This document shows positions 45,137 through 54,218 of a DNA stretch of 64,000 nucleotides, one piece after another. The translations under genes were made by a program, and so were the position numbers. The notes under the pieces were generated by a model. The model was not told where the DNA came from, made no database searches, and worked only from the letters and a program-made list of their open reading frames with translations. Within the stretch, counting starts at the first letter, position 1. Each line of letters begins with the position of its first letter. Source of the stretch: Leisingera coralii (GTDB taxonomy: Bacteria; Pseudomonadota; Alphaproteobacteria; Rhodobacterales; Rhodobacteraceae); assembly GCF_049056525.1 (NCBI RefSeq), contig NZ_JBHUPT010000069.1:1-64000 (forward strand), written 5' to 3'.

Positions 45137-46496
45137 GGGCTGGATGATGACCATCGTCCGGATGCAGCAGTCGCACGGGCTGGAGATCAGCGCGGATGAC
45201 CGCCGCGCCATCGTGCAGCATCTGGCGGACACGCAGGGGCTGGCGCCTGCTGAGGCCGCGCCGTTCCGCTATGCGCTGGAGAAGGATCCGAACGCGCAGG
45301 AGAGCTTTGACGAGCCGTTCGCCTCGATGTGCGCGCGCTGCCATACCGGCGCGCGGGGGCTGCTGCAGAACCGCACGGCGGAGGAATGGGAGCTGCACAT
45401 GGACTTCCATGTCGGCCATTTCCCCACCATCGAATACCAGGCGCTTGGCCGCGACCGGGAGTGGTACAAGATCGCCCGGACCGAGATCGCCAGCTATCTG
45501 GCCGAACAGAACCCGCTGGAGACCGCTGCCTGGACGGACTGGCAGGCGGCGGAGAAGCAGCCGGTGGCGGGCGGCTGGGTGGTGATGACCGATCTGCCCG
45601 GCATCGGCGAGGCCTATGGCAAGCTGACGGTGACGGGCGATGCCTCGCCCTATCAGGTCAGCGGCGAGTTTGTGACCGCGGACGGCACCGCGCATCCGGC
45701 GTCGGGGCAGATGAACCTGTACACCGGCTATGAATGGCGGGCCAATCTGGACATTGGCGGCACTGCCTACCGCCAGGTGCTGGCGCTGTCAGAGGATGGC
45801 AACAGCCTGCAGGGCCGCCAGTTCGACCGCAGCAACGATGCCTTGGGCGCGCCGCTGACAGGAGCGCGGGACGGGGCTGGCAGCGTCATCCTGGGCACGG
45901 TTCCCTCTGCCGTGCCGGCAGGGGAGGCGCAGGTGCAGGTGGTTGGCACCGGGCTGGACGGGCTGGACAGCTCCAGCGGCGAGACGGCTGCGAACACCTA
46001 TGGCGCGGCGCTGTCGCTGGCGGCTGAGGGCAACGGCATTGTCACCTTCAGCGCAGGCGGGGCAGAAGGGCAGATCGCCCATTACACCTCTGTCGACAGC
46101 CTGAAGGTGGAGCCGGAATTCACCATCGCCCGCGTCGGCGGCGGCAGCGAGGAAGGCCCGGCGGCGGTGCCTGCCTATTTCAATGCGGTTGGCATGTGGA
46201 ACGGACCCGATGGCAAAGCGGGGACCGAGGATGACGTGCGCATCGGACGGGTTGAGGCGGAATGGTCCGTGGCCAACGCGCATGAGCACGCAGCGCACAT
46301 GAAAGACACTGAATTTGCAGGGGAAATGCAGCCAAACGGCATCTTTGCGCCCGCGGTTGCCGGCCCCAACCCGGACCGCCCCTTTAGCGCCAACAACGCG
46401 GGGGAGCTGACCGTGCAGGCAGAGGCGATGGGCCAGCAGGCGGAGGCGATGCTGATCGTCACCGTGCAGCGCTTCATCGACCCGCCGATCCGCTGA
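44973..46496 (+). CDS. qhpA: quinohemoprotein amine dehydrogenase alpha subunit (diheme)
   Basis: This 507-residue periplasmic subunit has a signal peptide (ending about PAMGSEE), two c-type heme sites C33-S-A-C36-H and C120-A-R-C123-H, and then beta-rich domains. It carries electrons from the CTQ of the gamma subunit to external c-type cytochromes or azurin-like proteins. CAGGGAGA precedes the ATG. It is the first of the three structural genes and is followed by the maturation and remaining subunit genes in the order A-D-C-B-F-E. Confidence 0.92.
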   Translation: MQLRPRGLTAALLISAAGAVPAMGSEELLKNTCSACHTAGEGGLSRISGQRKTPEGWMMTIVRMQQSHGLEISADDRRAIVQHLADTQGLAPAEAAPFRYALEKDPNAQESFDEPFASMCARCHTGARGLLQNRTAEEWELHMDFHVGHFPTIEYQALGRDREWYKIARTEIASYLAEQNPLETAAWTDWQAAEKQPVAGGWVVMTDLPGIGEAYGKLTVTGDASPYQVSGEFVTADGTAHPASGQMNLYTGYEWRANLDIGGTAYRQVLALSEDGNSLQGRQFDRSNDALGAPLTGARDGAGSVILGTVPSAVPAGEAQVQVVGTGLDGLDSSSGETAANTYGAALSLAAEGNGIVTFSAGGAEGQIAHYTSVDSLKVEPEFTIARVGGGSEEGPAAVPAYFNAVGMWNGPDGKAGTEDDVRIGRVEAEWSVANAHEHAAHMKDTEFAGEMQPNGIFAPAVAGPNPDRPFSANNAGELTVQAEAMGQQAEAMLIVTVQRFIDPPIR

Positions 46497-46513
46497 GACA
46501 GGGGAGAGAGACC

Positions 46514-47938
46514 ATGAAAGACTTTCACTATCAGCCGGCCAATGCGCACCGGGTTGAGGTCGAAGGGCGGGAGGTTCTGTTCCATGTCCCCACCACCTCG
46601 ATCTTCGAGATGGATGGGGTAGACCGGGATATTCTGGACTATGCCGCGCAGGAGCAGGCGTTCTCGATGGACGAGTTCGAGGCGCGGTTTGCTGCTGAGG
46701 ATGCGGCGGCGCGGCTCGACGGGCTGGTGCGGCTGGATATCGTCAACGACGGCCGCCCGCTGCAGCCGGAACGGCCGCCGATCGAGATCGAGACCTTTCC
46801 GCTGACCACCATCGTTCTGAACGTCAACACCGGCTGTAACCTGGCCTGTTCCTATTGCTACAAAGAGGATCTGGCGGTGCCGTCCAAGGGCCAGAAGATG
46901 GCCTTTGAGACGGCGCGGAAATCGGCGGAGATGCTGCTGGCCGAAAACCCGGACCGGGACAGCTACAACATCGTGTTCTTCGGCGGCGAGCCGCTGTCGA
47001 ACCTGCCGCTGATCCGGCAGGTGGTGGACTGGGCCGAGCCGCATTTTGCGGCGCTTGGCAAGGAGGTGAATTTCAGCCTGACGACCAATGCGACACTGCT
47101 GACCGAGCCCTTGATCGACTGGCTGGACGAACATCGCTTTGGCCTGACGGTTTCCATCGACGGGCCCAAGGCGCAGCACGATCTGAACCGCAAGACGGTG
47201 GGCGGCAAGGGCACCTATGACACGGTAGCCGCCAAGGCGCGGCTGCTGCTGTCGCGGTATAAATCCAAGCCGGTGGGCGCCCGCGTCACCCTGACGGCAG
47301 GCATCACCAATATCGTCGAGATCTGGGACCACTTGATCAACGATATCGGCTTTGCCGAGGTCGGGTTCTCGCCGGTCACTTCGGGCGAGATGGATGCCTT
47401 CAACCTCAACGGCGCCGAGCTGCTGGAGGTGTTCGAGGGGATGAAATCCCTTGGTAGACTCTATGTCGAGGCGGCGCTGGAGGGCCGTAACATCGGCTTT
47501 TCCAACATGCATCAGATGATGAACGACCTCTACGAAGGGCGCTCCAAGGCGCTGCCCTGCGGGGCCGGGGTGGGGATGCTGGCGGTCAACCACGATGGCG
47601 CGCTGAACCTGTGCCACCGGTTTACCGGATCGGAAATGGACCAGTTCGGCACCGTCGATGAGGGCATCAAGCGCAAGGAGCTGTCGGGCTTCATCAAGGC
47701 GCGGTCTGACCGCACCGAGAAGGGCTGTGCCACCTGCCGGATCCGCAACCTTTGCGCAGGCGGCTGCTATCACGAGAGCTATGCCCATTTCAGCGACCCG
47801 ATGATGCCGACCTATCACTACTGCGACCTGATGCGCGACTGGATCGACTTTGGCGTGGCCGCCTATGCCCGGCTGATCGCCCAGGCACCGCAGTTCTTTC
47901 ACCAACATGTTGCGCCGAGGAGGGCGTTTGGAAAATGA
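46514..47938 (+). CDS. qhpD: radical SAM/SPASM maturase QhpD for thioether cross-links
   Basis: This 474-residue radical SAM protein has the Fe4S4 site C108-x3-C112-x2-C115 in TGCNLACSYCYKED, GGE-type motif FFGGEPLSN, and a C-terminal SPASM-type cysteine cluster (CGAGVGMLAVN, then GCATCRIRNLCAGGCYHES). QhpD forms the Cys-to-Asp/Glu thioether cross-links within QhpC before export. Its stop overlaps the qhpC start by four bases (ATGA), matching its role as the dedicated maturase of that peptide. Confidence 0.95.
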   Translation: MKDFHYQPANAHRVEVEGREVLFHVPTTSIFEMDGVDRDILDYAAQEQAFSMDEFEARFAAEDAAARLDGLVRLDIVNDGRPLQPERPPIEIETFPLTTIVLNVNTGCNLACSYCYKEDLAVPSKGQKMAFETARKSAEMLLAENPDRDSYNIVFFGGEPLSNLPLIRQVVDWAEPHFAALGKEVNFSLTTNATLLTEPLIDWLDEHRFGLTVSIDGPKAQHDLNRKTVGGKGTYDTVAAKARLLLSRYKSKPVGARVTLTAGITNIVEIWDHLINDIGFAEVGFSPVTSGEMDAFNLNGAELLEVFEGMKSLGRLYVEAALEGRNIGFSNMHQMMNDLYEGRSKALPCGAGVGMLAVNHDGALNLCHRFTGSEMDQFGTVDEGIKRKELSGFIKARSDRTEKGCATCRIRNLCAGGCYHESYAHFSDPMMPTYHYCDLMRDWIDFGVAAYARLIAQAPQFFHQHVAPRRAFGK

Positions 47939-48258
47939 AACCGCTCAATCAGAAAGCCGAACGCGTTCAGCAGGCTGCGGCCCAAGGCCAGATGGAAGAG
48001 GTCCGGGCGATGCAGACCGTGACTGCCGGATGCGCCACCACCTTTGATCCGGGCTGGGAGGTTGATCCCTTTGGCGGGCTGGCTGCGCTGTGCCAGCCGA
48101 TGGAGGCCGATCTTTACGGCTGCTCCGATCCCTGCTGGTGGCCTGCGCAGGTGCCCGACATCATGGTCAACCACCAGAACTGGGACGAGGGCGCCCCCAA
48201 TGCTGCCAAGGACTGGCGGGCGCTTGGCGCCACCTACCCGACCGACGCCGAAACCTGA
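47935..48258 (+). CDS. qhpC: quinohemoprotein amine dehydrogenase gamma subunit precursor (CTQ-bearing)
   Basis: This 107-residue precursor has an N-terminal leader (about residues 1-26, rich in Gln and Glu) and a Cys-rich core. All residues of the known cross-link pattern are present with exact spacing: C33-E42, C53-D59 and C67-D75 for the thioethers, and C63-W69 for cysteine tryptophylquinone. These correspond to the Paracoccus mature positions C7-E16, C27-D33, C41-D49 and C37-W43. The leader has no classical signal peptide, in keeping with export after modification by the dedicated ABC protein QhpF and cleavage by QhpE. The gene is too small to be found reliably by length alone. Confidence 0.95.
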   Translation: MKPLNQKAERVQQAAAQGQMEEVRAMQTVTAGCATTFDPGWEVDPFGGLAALCQPMEADLYGCSDPCWWPAQVPDIMVNHQNWDEGAPNAAKDWRALGATYPTDAET

Positions 48259-48271
48259 GGAGACCTGCATC

Positions 48272-49351
48272 ATGAAATCCGCGCTTTTTGCTGCTGCTGC
48301 GTTTTGCGCGTCAGCCCTGCCGCTGGCCGCTGGCGACGTTCTGGTGACGGTGGCCCGGCCTTCCAACCTCTATGTCTTTGACGCCCAGGACCGCTCGGTC
48401 AAGGCCGACTGCGATCTGGGGGCGAATGTGACGCCTGGTGTCATTGCCATGTCGCCGGACAACCGCATCGCCTATGTGCTGCTGAACCATTGGCAGGATG
48501 TGGTCGGCGTCGATATCCAGACCTGCGAAAAGGTCTTTCAAGCGGCCCAGTCCGAGGGCGATGTGACCCGCCGCTCGCTGGCCTCGCTGGCGGTGTCCAA
48601 GGACGGCAGCCAGATCTACACGGTGCGCAATCCGGTGCGCAAGAAGACCGACCGCTATGAGGTGATGCAGCCGGAGTTTGCCGTCTATGACGCAGGTGCC
48701 GGGCTGGAGGCGAAGCCGTCCGCCACCTTTGAGGCGCCGCGCCGTTCCACCCTGATGGCGAGCGACCGCAACGGGCAGGTCTATGTCGCCGGGCATGAGA
48801 TCTACCGGGTCGATCCCACCAGCGGCGAGACCGAGGTGGCGATTGCCAATGCCAGCTGGGACCGTCCCACCTACAGCCCGCCGGACGTGCTGGCATTCTG
48901 GCCGACCGGCAGCCAGAACGACGAGATGCTGCTGATGTACACGGCGGCGGTGTTCGCCGACGAAACCCAGCAGGAGTTGGCGGATTTCGTCTGGGGGTAT
49001 CAGTCGGTTGACTTGACCACCGGTGAGACGGAGATCGCCGATTTCGCCTCCTTCGAGGTGCTGATGTTCTCCGCCGTGCGCAGTGCGGTGGATCCCAAGC
49101 ACCTCTATGGCGTCTATACCCAGCTCTCAAAGCACAACCTGGAGACCAGGGAACTGGTCAAGCGGGTGGACCTGCCGCACACCTATTACGTCATCAACGT
49201 CTCCAGCGACGGGCGCGAGATATATGTCGCGGGCACCAATGACGACATCGGCATCTATGACAGCGAGACGCTGGAGCGGGTGGGCGAGATCCGGATGCCC
49301 TCCGGCGGGGATATGTCGGTTTCCACCCTGCATGTCGTGCCGCAGGGATGA
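48272..49351 (+). CDS. qhpB: quinohemoprotein amine dehydrogenase beta subunit
   Basis: This 359-residue protein has a signal peptide (ending ALPLAAGDV) and a beta-propeller-like repeat pattern (YVFDAQDRSV, ASLAVSKDGSQIYTV, VNVSSDGREIYVAGT). The beta subunit forms part of the periplasmic enzyme and of the substrate channel. GAGGAGA lies upstream of the start at 48272, and the stop overlaps qhpF by four bases. Confidence 0.92.
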   Translation: MKSALFAAAAFCASALPLAAGDVLVTVARPSNLYVFDAQDRSVKADCDLGANVTPGVIAMSPDNRIAYVLLNHWQDVVGVDIQTCEKVFQAAQSEGDVTRRSLASLAVSKDGSQIYTVRNPVRKKTDRYEVMQPEFAVYDAGAGLEAKPSATFEAPRRSTLMASDRNGQVYVAGHEIYRVDPTSGETEVAIANASWDRPTYSPPDVLAFWPTGSQNDEMLLMYTAAVFADETQQELADFVWGYQSVDLTTGETEIADFASFEVLMFSAVRSAVDPKHLYGVYTQLSKHNLETRELVKRVDLPHTYYVINVSSDGREIYVAGTNDDIGIYDSETLERVGEIRMPSGGDMSVSTLHVVPQG

Positions 49352-51087
49352 CCGGGCCTGCTGCCAAACTCTCCTCCCAGCCGGGCGGCACTGCTGCTGC
49401 CCGGGCCTGGCTGCGCCTGCCATCGCGTGCGGGCGCGGCGCTATTTACACCCGCCACCGCGGCCTGGCTGCTGCCGCTGCTGCGTCCGCACCGGCGGCGG
49501 CTGGCGGTGCTGCTGCTGATCAGTTTTGCCGCCGCCGCGCTTGGCCTGCTACCGCCCTATATCAGCAAACTGGTGATTGACCGCGGGCTGATGGCGGGGG
49601 ATGCGGCGCAGCTGGTGATCTGGTCGCTGGCTTTGTTCGGGATCGGCCTGCTGGCCACCGGCACCGGCGCGCTGAGCAACATCCTGCACATGCGGGCCTC
49701 GGTCCGGATGCTGGCGCGGATGCGGAAGCGGCTGCTGTCGCGGCTGGCCGCCAAACCGGCGGGCTGGTTTGCCAGCCAGCGCGCGGGCGAGCTGCTGGCG
49801 CGGGTGGATGGCGACGCGGCGGAGGTGCAGAAGTTTGCCTTCAACGCGGTGCTGGGCGGCTCCTCGGCGCTGATCCGGCTGATTGGCGGCTCGGCGATGC
49901 TGATGGTGCTGGATTGGCGGCTGGGGTTGCTGACGGCGCTGCTGGCGCCGGCGGAGCTGGCCTTTCTGATCTGGGCGCGGCCCCGGACCGAACGCCACGC
50001 GGCAGCGGTGCGCGAGAGGCAGGGGCGGTATGCGGCGGGGCTGTCGGAGACGCTGTTCGGCCTGCCTGCGCTGCAGGCGGCGCGGGGAACGGCATGGGCT
50101 GAGCGGCGCAGCCTGCGGGATCATGCCGGGCTGAGCCAGAGGCTGATTGCGCAGAACCTCTGGGGCGAGTTCACCCGCGCGGTGCCGGTGCTGCTGTCGG
50201 CGCTGACCCGGTCGGCGATCTTTCTGGCGGGCGGGCTGATGGTGATCCGGGGCGAGTGGCCGTTGGGGTCGCTGATCGCCTTTGTGGCCTACATGGGCTT
50301 CATGACCGGGCCGATGCAGTCGCTGCTGGGCCTGTGGCACGCGCAGGCGCGGGTCAAGGTTGCCGCGGCCCGGCTGGATGCGGTGATGCGGGCGGCCCCC
50401 GCCGGGACTGCCCGCTTTGCACCGGAAGGCTATGCGCTGCGGCTGGAGGGCGTGACTGTTTCCCGCGGGGCGGCTGAGCCGGTTGGTCCGCTGTCTCTGA
50501 CCATTCTCGAGGGCGCCAGGGTGGCGCTGAGAGGGGCGAGCGGGGCGGGCAAGACCTCCTTGCTGGCGGTGCTGTGCGGGCGGGCGCGGCCCTTGGCCGG
50601 GCGTGTCACCCTGGGCGGTGCGGATCTGGGCCTGCTGGGCGGGGCTGCCCTGCCGGAGCGGGTAGCCTACGCCGGGCAGCGGCCGTTTACCCTGCGCGCC
50701 AGCCTGCGGGACAACTTGTTCCAAAGCCGTGCCTTCTGGGCCAACCCTGAGACTGAAGCGCGGGTCTGGGCACTGCTGGAGCTGTTTGGCCTGGCAGACA
50801 GGTTCCGCAGCGCAGAGGGCCTGGACACCATGCTGGGTGAGAGCGGGCTGACCCTGTCGGGCGGCGAGCGCCAGCGGCTGTGCCTTTTGCGGGCGCTGTT
50901 GCAGCCCTTTGACATCCTGATCCTGGATGAGGCGCTGTCGGAGGTGGATCCCGCCACGGCCGCCCGGATCCTTGCCCATATCGACACGACTTTCCCCGAT
51001 GCCACCCGCATCCTGACCGCCCACGGCGGCGCGGCGGCGGGTGGGGATTTCGACATGGAAATCAACCTGACGGAGGTCAGCCCATGA
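49348..51087 (+). CDS. qhpF: ABC transporter QhpF, exporter of the modified QhpC peptide
   Basis: This 579-residue half-transporter has an N-terminal membrane domain with about six hydrophobic segments (residues 48-320) fused to a C-terminal ATPase: Walker A RGASGAGKTSL, signature TLSGGERQRLCL and Walker B ILILDEALSEVD. QhpF is required for translocating the cross-linked gamma subunit to the periplasm in Paracoccus. It overlaps both neighbours by four bases, so the four genes from qhpB to the AraC gene are translationally linked. Confidence 0.9.
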   Translation: MTGPAAKLSSQPGGTAAARAWLRLPSRAGAALFTPATAAWLLPLLRPHRRRLAVLLLISFAAAALGLLPPYISKLVIDRGLMAGDAAQLVIWSLALFGIGLLATGTGALSNILHMRASVRMLARMRKRLLSRLAAKPAGWFASQRAGELLARVDGDAAEVQKFAFNAVLGGSSALIRLIGGSAMLMVLDWRLGLLTALLAPAELAFLIWARPRTERHAAAVRERQGRYAAGLSETLFGLPALQAARGTAWAERRSLRDHAGLSQRLIAQNLWGEFTRAVPVLLSALTRSAIFLAGGLMVIRGEWPLGSLIAFVAYMGFMTGPMQSLLGLWHAQARVKVAAARLDAVMRAAPAGTARFAPEGYALRLEGVTVSRGAAEPVGPLSLTILEGARVALRGASGAGKTSLLAVLCGRARPLAGRVTLGGADLGLLGGAALPERVAYAGQRPFTLRASLRDNLFQSRAFWANPETEARVWALLELFGLADRFRSAEGLDTMLGESGLTLSGGERQRLCLLRALLQPFDILILDEALSEVDPATAARILAHIDTTFPDATRILTAHGGAAAGGDFDMEINLTEVSP

Positions 51088-51740
51088 CCCGTGCACCGCT
51101 GATAGCGCTGATTGACGGGCCGCTGGCGGAAGGCACGCCAGGCGTGTGCTCCCGCATGGATATGTGCCAGCTGCACCCGCGGGCTGCTGAAAGCCCGGCG
51201 GCGCTCCATGCCAGTCATATGGCCGCCGCCATTCGGGCCAATGCGCCTGAGGCCCGCATTCTTGGGCTCAGCATCTTTCCGGGTCGGCTCGCCACCTCGC
51301 TTGCCATCGTGGCGGAGGCGCTGTGCCGGGCGGCGGCGTCGGAGGCGGAGATTGTTCACTGCTCCTTTGGCCACGGTGAGGCCAGTCCGCTGCTGGCTGA
51401 GGCGGTGGCGGCAGTGCTGGCTGAAGGCAAGCTGCTGGTGGCCTCCGCCCCCGCCCGCGGCGCGCCGGTCTATCCGGCGGGGTGCGAGGGCGTTCTGTCC
51501 GTACAGGGCGATGCCCGCTGTGCGCCCGGCCAGTGGTCGTTGCTGGACCTGCCAGGGGCGCGGTTTGGCGCCTGCCCGGGCGGTCCCGGCGCGCCGGTGC
51601 GGGGCGCCAGCCTGGCGGCGGCGCATTTCACCGGGCTGCTGGCCCGCGCCTGCTCGGGCGGCGGGGTCGAGGAGATGCTGCAAACCCCGTCCTTCACGGG
51701 CCGGGAACGTATCGGGGCAGGAGGCCCGCAGGCGGCATGA
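51084..51740 (+). CDS. qhpE: subtilisin-like protease QhpE, leader peptidase of QhpC
   Basis: This 218-residue serine protease shows a reduced subtilase catalytic triad: D11 in LIALIDGP, H45 in LHASHMAAAI and S176 in VRGASLAAAHFTG. It is shorter than usual subtilisins and lacks a prodomain and signal peptide, as expected for the cytoplasmic protease that removes the QhpC leader after cross-linking. It overlaps the AraC gene start by four bases. Confidence 0.9.
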   Translation: MTRAPLIALIDGPLAEGTPGVCSRMDMCQLHPRAAESPAALHASHMAAAIRANAPEARILGLSIFPGRLATSLAIVAEALCRAAASEAEIVHCSFGHGEASPLLAEAVAAVLAEGKLLVASAPARGAPVYPAGCEGVLSVQGDARCAPGQWSLLDLPGARFGACPGGPGAPVRGASLAAAHFTGLLARACSGGGVEEMLQTPSFTGRERIGAGGPQAA

Positions 51741-52732
51741 ACTGCTTTGACCATTGGAACAGCACCCTGCGGGCCAGCTGCGGCCACTATTATGCGGCGC
51801 CGGACCGGGCCGTGCGGGATTGGGCGGGAACCTTTGACCTGCGGCAGCGGGGCGGGGTTGATGTGGCCGAGGTCCGCTGCCCGCCGGCCCGCATCGAGCG
51901 CACCCGCAAGGGCATCCTGCGCGACGATCAGGAGCATTTCTTTCTGCTGCGCCAGCTGGAGGGTGAAACCGGCATCCTGCACGCGGGGTGCGAGGTGCTG
52001 CTGCGGCCGGGGGAGTTTCTGCTGCTCGATTCCACCCGCGCGGCAGAGCTGAGCATAAGCGGCCGGCCTGCCGCGTTTCTGTCGGCGCATCTGCCGCGGG
52101 CGCTGGTGCTGGAGAGGTGCCGGGAGATGCCCGCAGCGGGGTGCAAGATCGCGCCGCCGCATCCGCTGCACGCCAGCCTGTGCGGGCTGCTGGATCGGGA
52201 CGGCGCAGAGGACAGCGCGGGCTATATCTTTGACCTGGTGCCGCTGGCCTTTGCCGGGGCCGGAGCGCGAGCGGGGGCGGGCAGCCTTGGCAGCCGCAAG
52301 CACCGGTTCCGGCTGGTGCGCGAGACGCTGGAGCTGCTTAGCGCAGACCCGGGTCTGACGGTGGACAGGCTGGCCGCGCGCACCGGGCTGTCGCGGCGCC
52401 AGCTGCAACGCGAGTTCCAGGAAAACGGCACCACCTTCACCGATTGCCTGACCCGCACCCGGCTGGCCGCGGTGGCGGGCAAGCTGCGCCATGCGGCGCG
52501 GCAGGGCGCCCGGGTGCCGATTGCCCAGATCGCCTATGGTGCGGGGTTTGGCGATATCTCCCACTTCAACCGGACCTTCCGCCAGCAGTTCGGCTGCTCG
52601 CCGCGCGGGTTCCTCAGCACCTGCACTCTGGGCGGATTTTTGGCGCAGGACGCAAACTCTTTGGCACCCATCCCCAAGACCCCGCCGCCGGGGCGTGGTT
52701 GTCTTTTTCAATCAAACCCGGCTGACGGATAA
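51737..52732 (+). CDS. qhpR: AraC-family regulator with FeaR-like domain, candidate QhpR
   Basis: This 331-residue protein has an N-terminal sensor domain similar to FeaR-type activators (RTRKGILRDDQEHFFLLRQLEGETGI and GEFLLLDSTRAAEL, about residues 54-105). Its C-terminal AraC HTH lies at about 195-300 (LAARTGLSRRQLQREFQ, then YGAGFGDISHFNRTFRQQFGCSPRGF). FeaR activates an amine oxidase and an aldehyde dehydrogenase gene in E. coli, a close functional parallel. The start overlaps the qhpE stop, so the regulator is produced with the operon it likely controls. The divergent AraC gene at 42424 is the alternative. Confidence 0.78.
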   Translation: MNCFDHWNSTLRASCGHYYAAPDRAVRDWAGTFDLRQRGGVDVAEVRCPPARIERTRKGILRDDQEHFFLLRQLEGETGILHAGCEVLLRPGEFLLLDSTRAAELSISGRPAAFLSAHLPRALVLERCREMPAAGCKIAPPHPLHASLCGLLDRDGAEDSAGYIFDLVPLAFAGAGARAGAGSLGSRKHRFRLVRETLELLSADPGLTVDRLAARTGLSRRQLQREFQENGTTFTDCLTRTRLAAVAGKLRHAARQGARVPIAQIAYGAGFGDISHFNRTFRQQFGCSPRGFLSTCTLGGFLAQDANSLAPIPKTPPPGRGCLFQSNPADG

Positions 52733-52747
52733 ACAGGGAGAACGGCA

Positions 52748-54151
52748 ATGGAATACCGCATGCTGATCAACGGCGAACAGGTTTCGGCGGAGCGCATGAT
52801 CGAGGTGATCAACCCGGCGACGGAGGAGGTGTTTGCCCGCGTGCCGCATGCCTCCGAGGCGCATCTGGAGCAGGCGGTGGCCGCTGCCAAGGCGGCGCAG
52901 AAGGGCTGGGCGGAGACACCTATGGCGGACCGGCGCGCCAAGGTGGAGGCGCTGGCCGCCGCCATCGGCGAAGAGGCGGATGAGCTGGCGCGGCTGATCA
53001 CCATGGAGCAGGGCAAGCCGCTGCCCGAGGCGCAGGGCGAGGTCGCTTGGTCGCAAGGATACCTGGCGCATACCGCGACGCTGGAGCTGCCGGACCGGGT
53101 GATCCAGGACGACGCGGAGTTCCGGATTGAGACCCGGCATAAACCGCTGGGCGTGGTGGCGGGCATAATTGCCTGGAACTTCCCGCTGCTCTTGTGCTGC
53201 TGGAAGATCGGGCCTGCGCTGATGGCGGGCAATGCGATTGTTTTGAAACCTGCGCCGACCACGCCTGTGGCGGCGCTGAAGCTGGGCGAGATCTGCGCGC
53301 GGATCTTCCCGGCGGGGCTGGTGAACATCATCACCGATGCCAATGACCTCGGCCCCAAGCTGACGGCGCATCCGGATGTGGCCAAGATCGGCTTTACCGG
53401 CTCGTCGGAGACCGGCAAGCGGATCATGGCCAGTGCGGCGGACACCATGAAGCGGGTGACGCTGGAGATGGGCGGCAATGACCCGGCGATCGTGCTGCCG
53501 GATGTGGATGTGAAGGCGGCGGCCGAAAAGGTCTATGGCGGGGCTTTCCTGAATGCCGGGCAGGTCTGCCTGGCGGTGAAACGCGCCTATGTGCACAGCG
53601 ATATCTACGAGGACTTCTGCGCCGAGCTGGCAGCGCTGGCCGGGCAGGCGGTGGTCGATGACGGCATGAAGCAGGGGACGACCATTGGCCCGATCCAGAA
53701 CAAGGCGCAGTTCGACAAGATCAAAGGGTTTCTGGAGGATGCGCGCGCCTGCGGCCAGATCATTGCGGGCGGCAGCGCCAAGGACGGTCCGGGCTATTTC
53801 GTGCCGCCCACTATCGTGCGCGATGTGACCGACGGCCAGAAGATCGTCGACGAGGAGCAGTTCGGCCCGGTGCTGCCGGTGATCCGCTTTGACGACATTG
53901 ACGATGTGATCGCGCGGGCCAATGCCTCTGATTACGGGCTGGGCGGGTCGGTGCATTCTTCGGATACGGCCAAGGCCACCGAGATCGCCGGGCGCATCGA
54001 ATCCGGCACCATCTGGGTGAACCAGCAGTTGAACATCGGCCCGCATATCCCGATGGCCGGCTTCAAAGGCTCTGGCCTGGGGGTGGAACAGTCGGTCGAG
54101 GGGCTGGCGGAATATACCCAGATGCAGGTGATCAACGTCGCCCGCGGCTGA
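52748..54151 (+). CDS. NAD(P)+-dependent aldehyde dehydrogenase
   Basis: This 467-residue aldehyde dehydrogenase has the catalytic C274 in NAGQVCLAVKR, general base E240 in TLEMGGND, and the cofactor motif GFTGSSETGKRI. It follows the regulator by 15 bases. In this position it would oxidise the aldehyde released by the periplasmic amine dehydrogenase after uptake, forming the carboxylic acid for the next enzyme. No signal peptide was seen, so it acts in the cytoplasm. Confidence 0.9.
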   Translation: MEYRMLINGEQVSAERMIEVINPATEEVFARVPHASEAHLEQAVAAAKAAQKGWAETPMADRRAKVEALAAAIGEEADELARLITMEQGKPLPEAQGEVAWSQGYLAHTATLELPDRVIQDDAEFRIETRHKPLGVVAGIIAWNFPLLLCCWKIGPALMAGNAIVLKPAPTTPVAALKLGEICARIFPAGLVNIITDANDLGPKLTAHPDVAKIGFTGSSETGKRIMASAADTMKRVTLEMGGNDPAIVLPDVDVKAAAEKVYGGAFLNAGQVCLAVKRAYVHSDIYEDFCAELAALAGQAVVDDGMKQGTTIGPIQNKAQFDKIKGFLEDARACGQIIAGGSAKDGPGYFVPPTIVRDVTDGQKIVDEEQFGPVLPVIRFDDIDDVIARANASDYGLGGSVHSSDTAKATEIAGRIESGTIWVNQQLNIGPHIPMAGFKGSGLGVEQSVEGLAEYTQMQVINVARG

Positions 54152-54218
54152 TCCCATTTGAAATCCGGCCGGGCTGCCGCCGCGGCGGCCCGGTCCGCTC
54201 TAGCAGCAGAGAACACCC

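Noticed and set aside
43640..49351. Methylamine dehydrogenase (mau) locus
   Set aside because: The small subunit has the CTQ cross-link pattern and the large subunit has two heme c sites, which are features of QHNDH and not of TTQ methylamine dehydrogenase.
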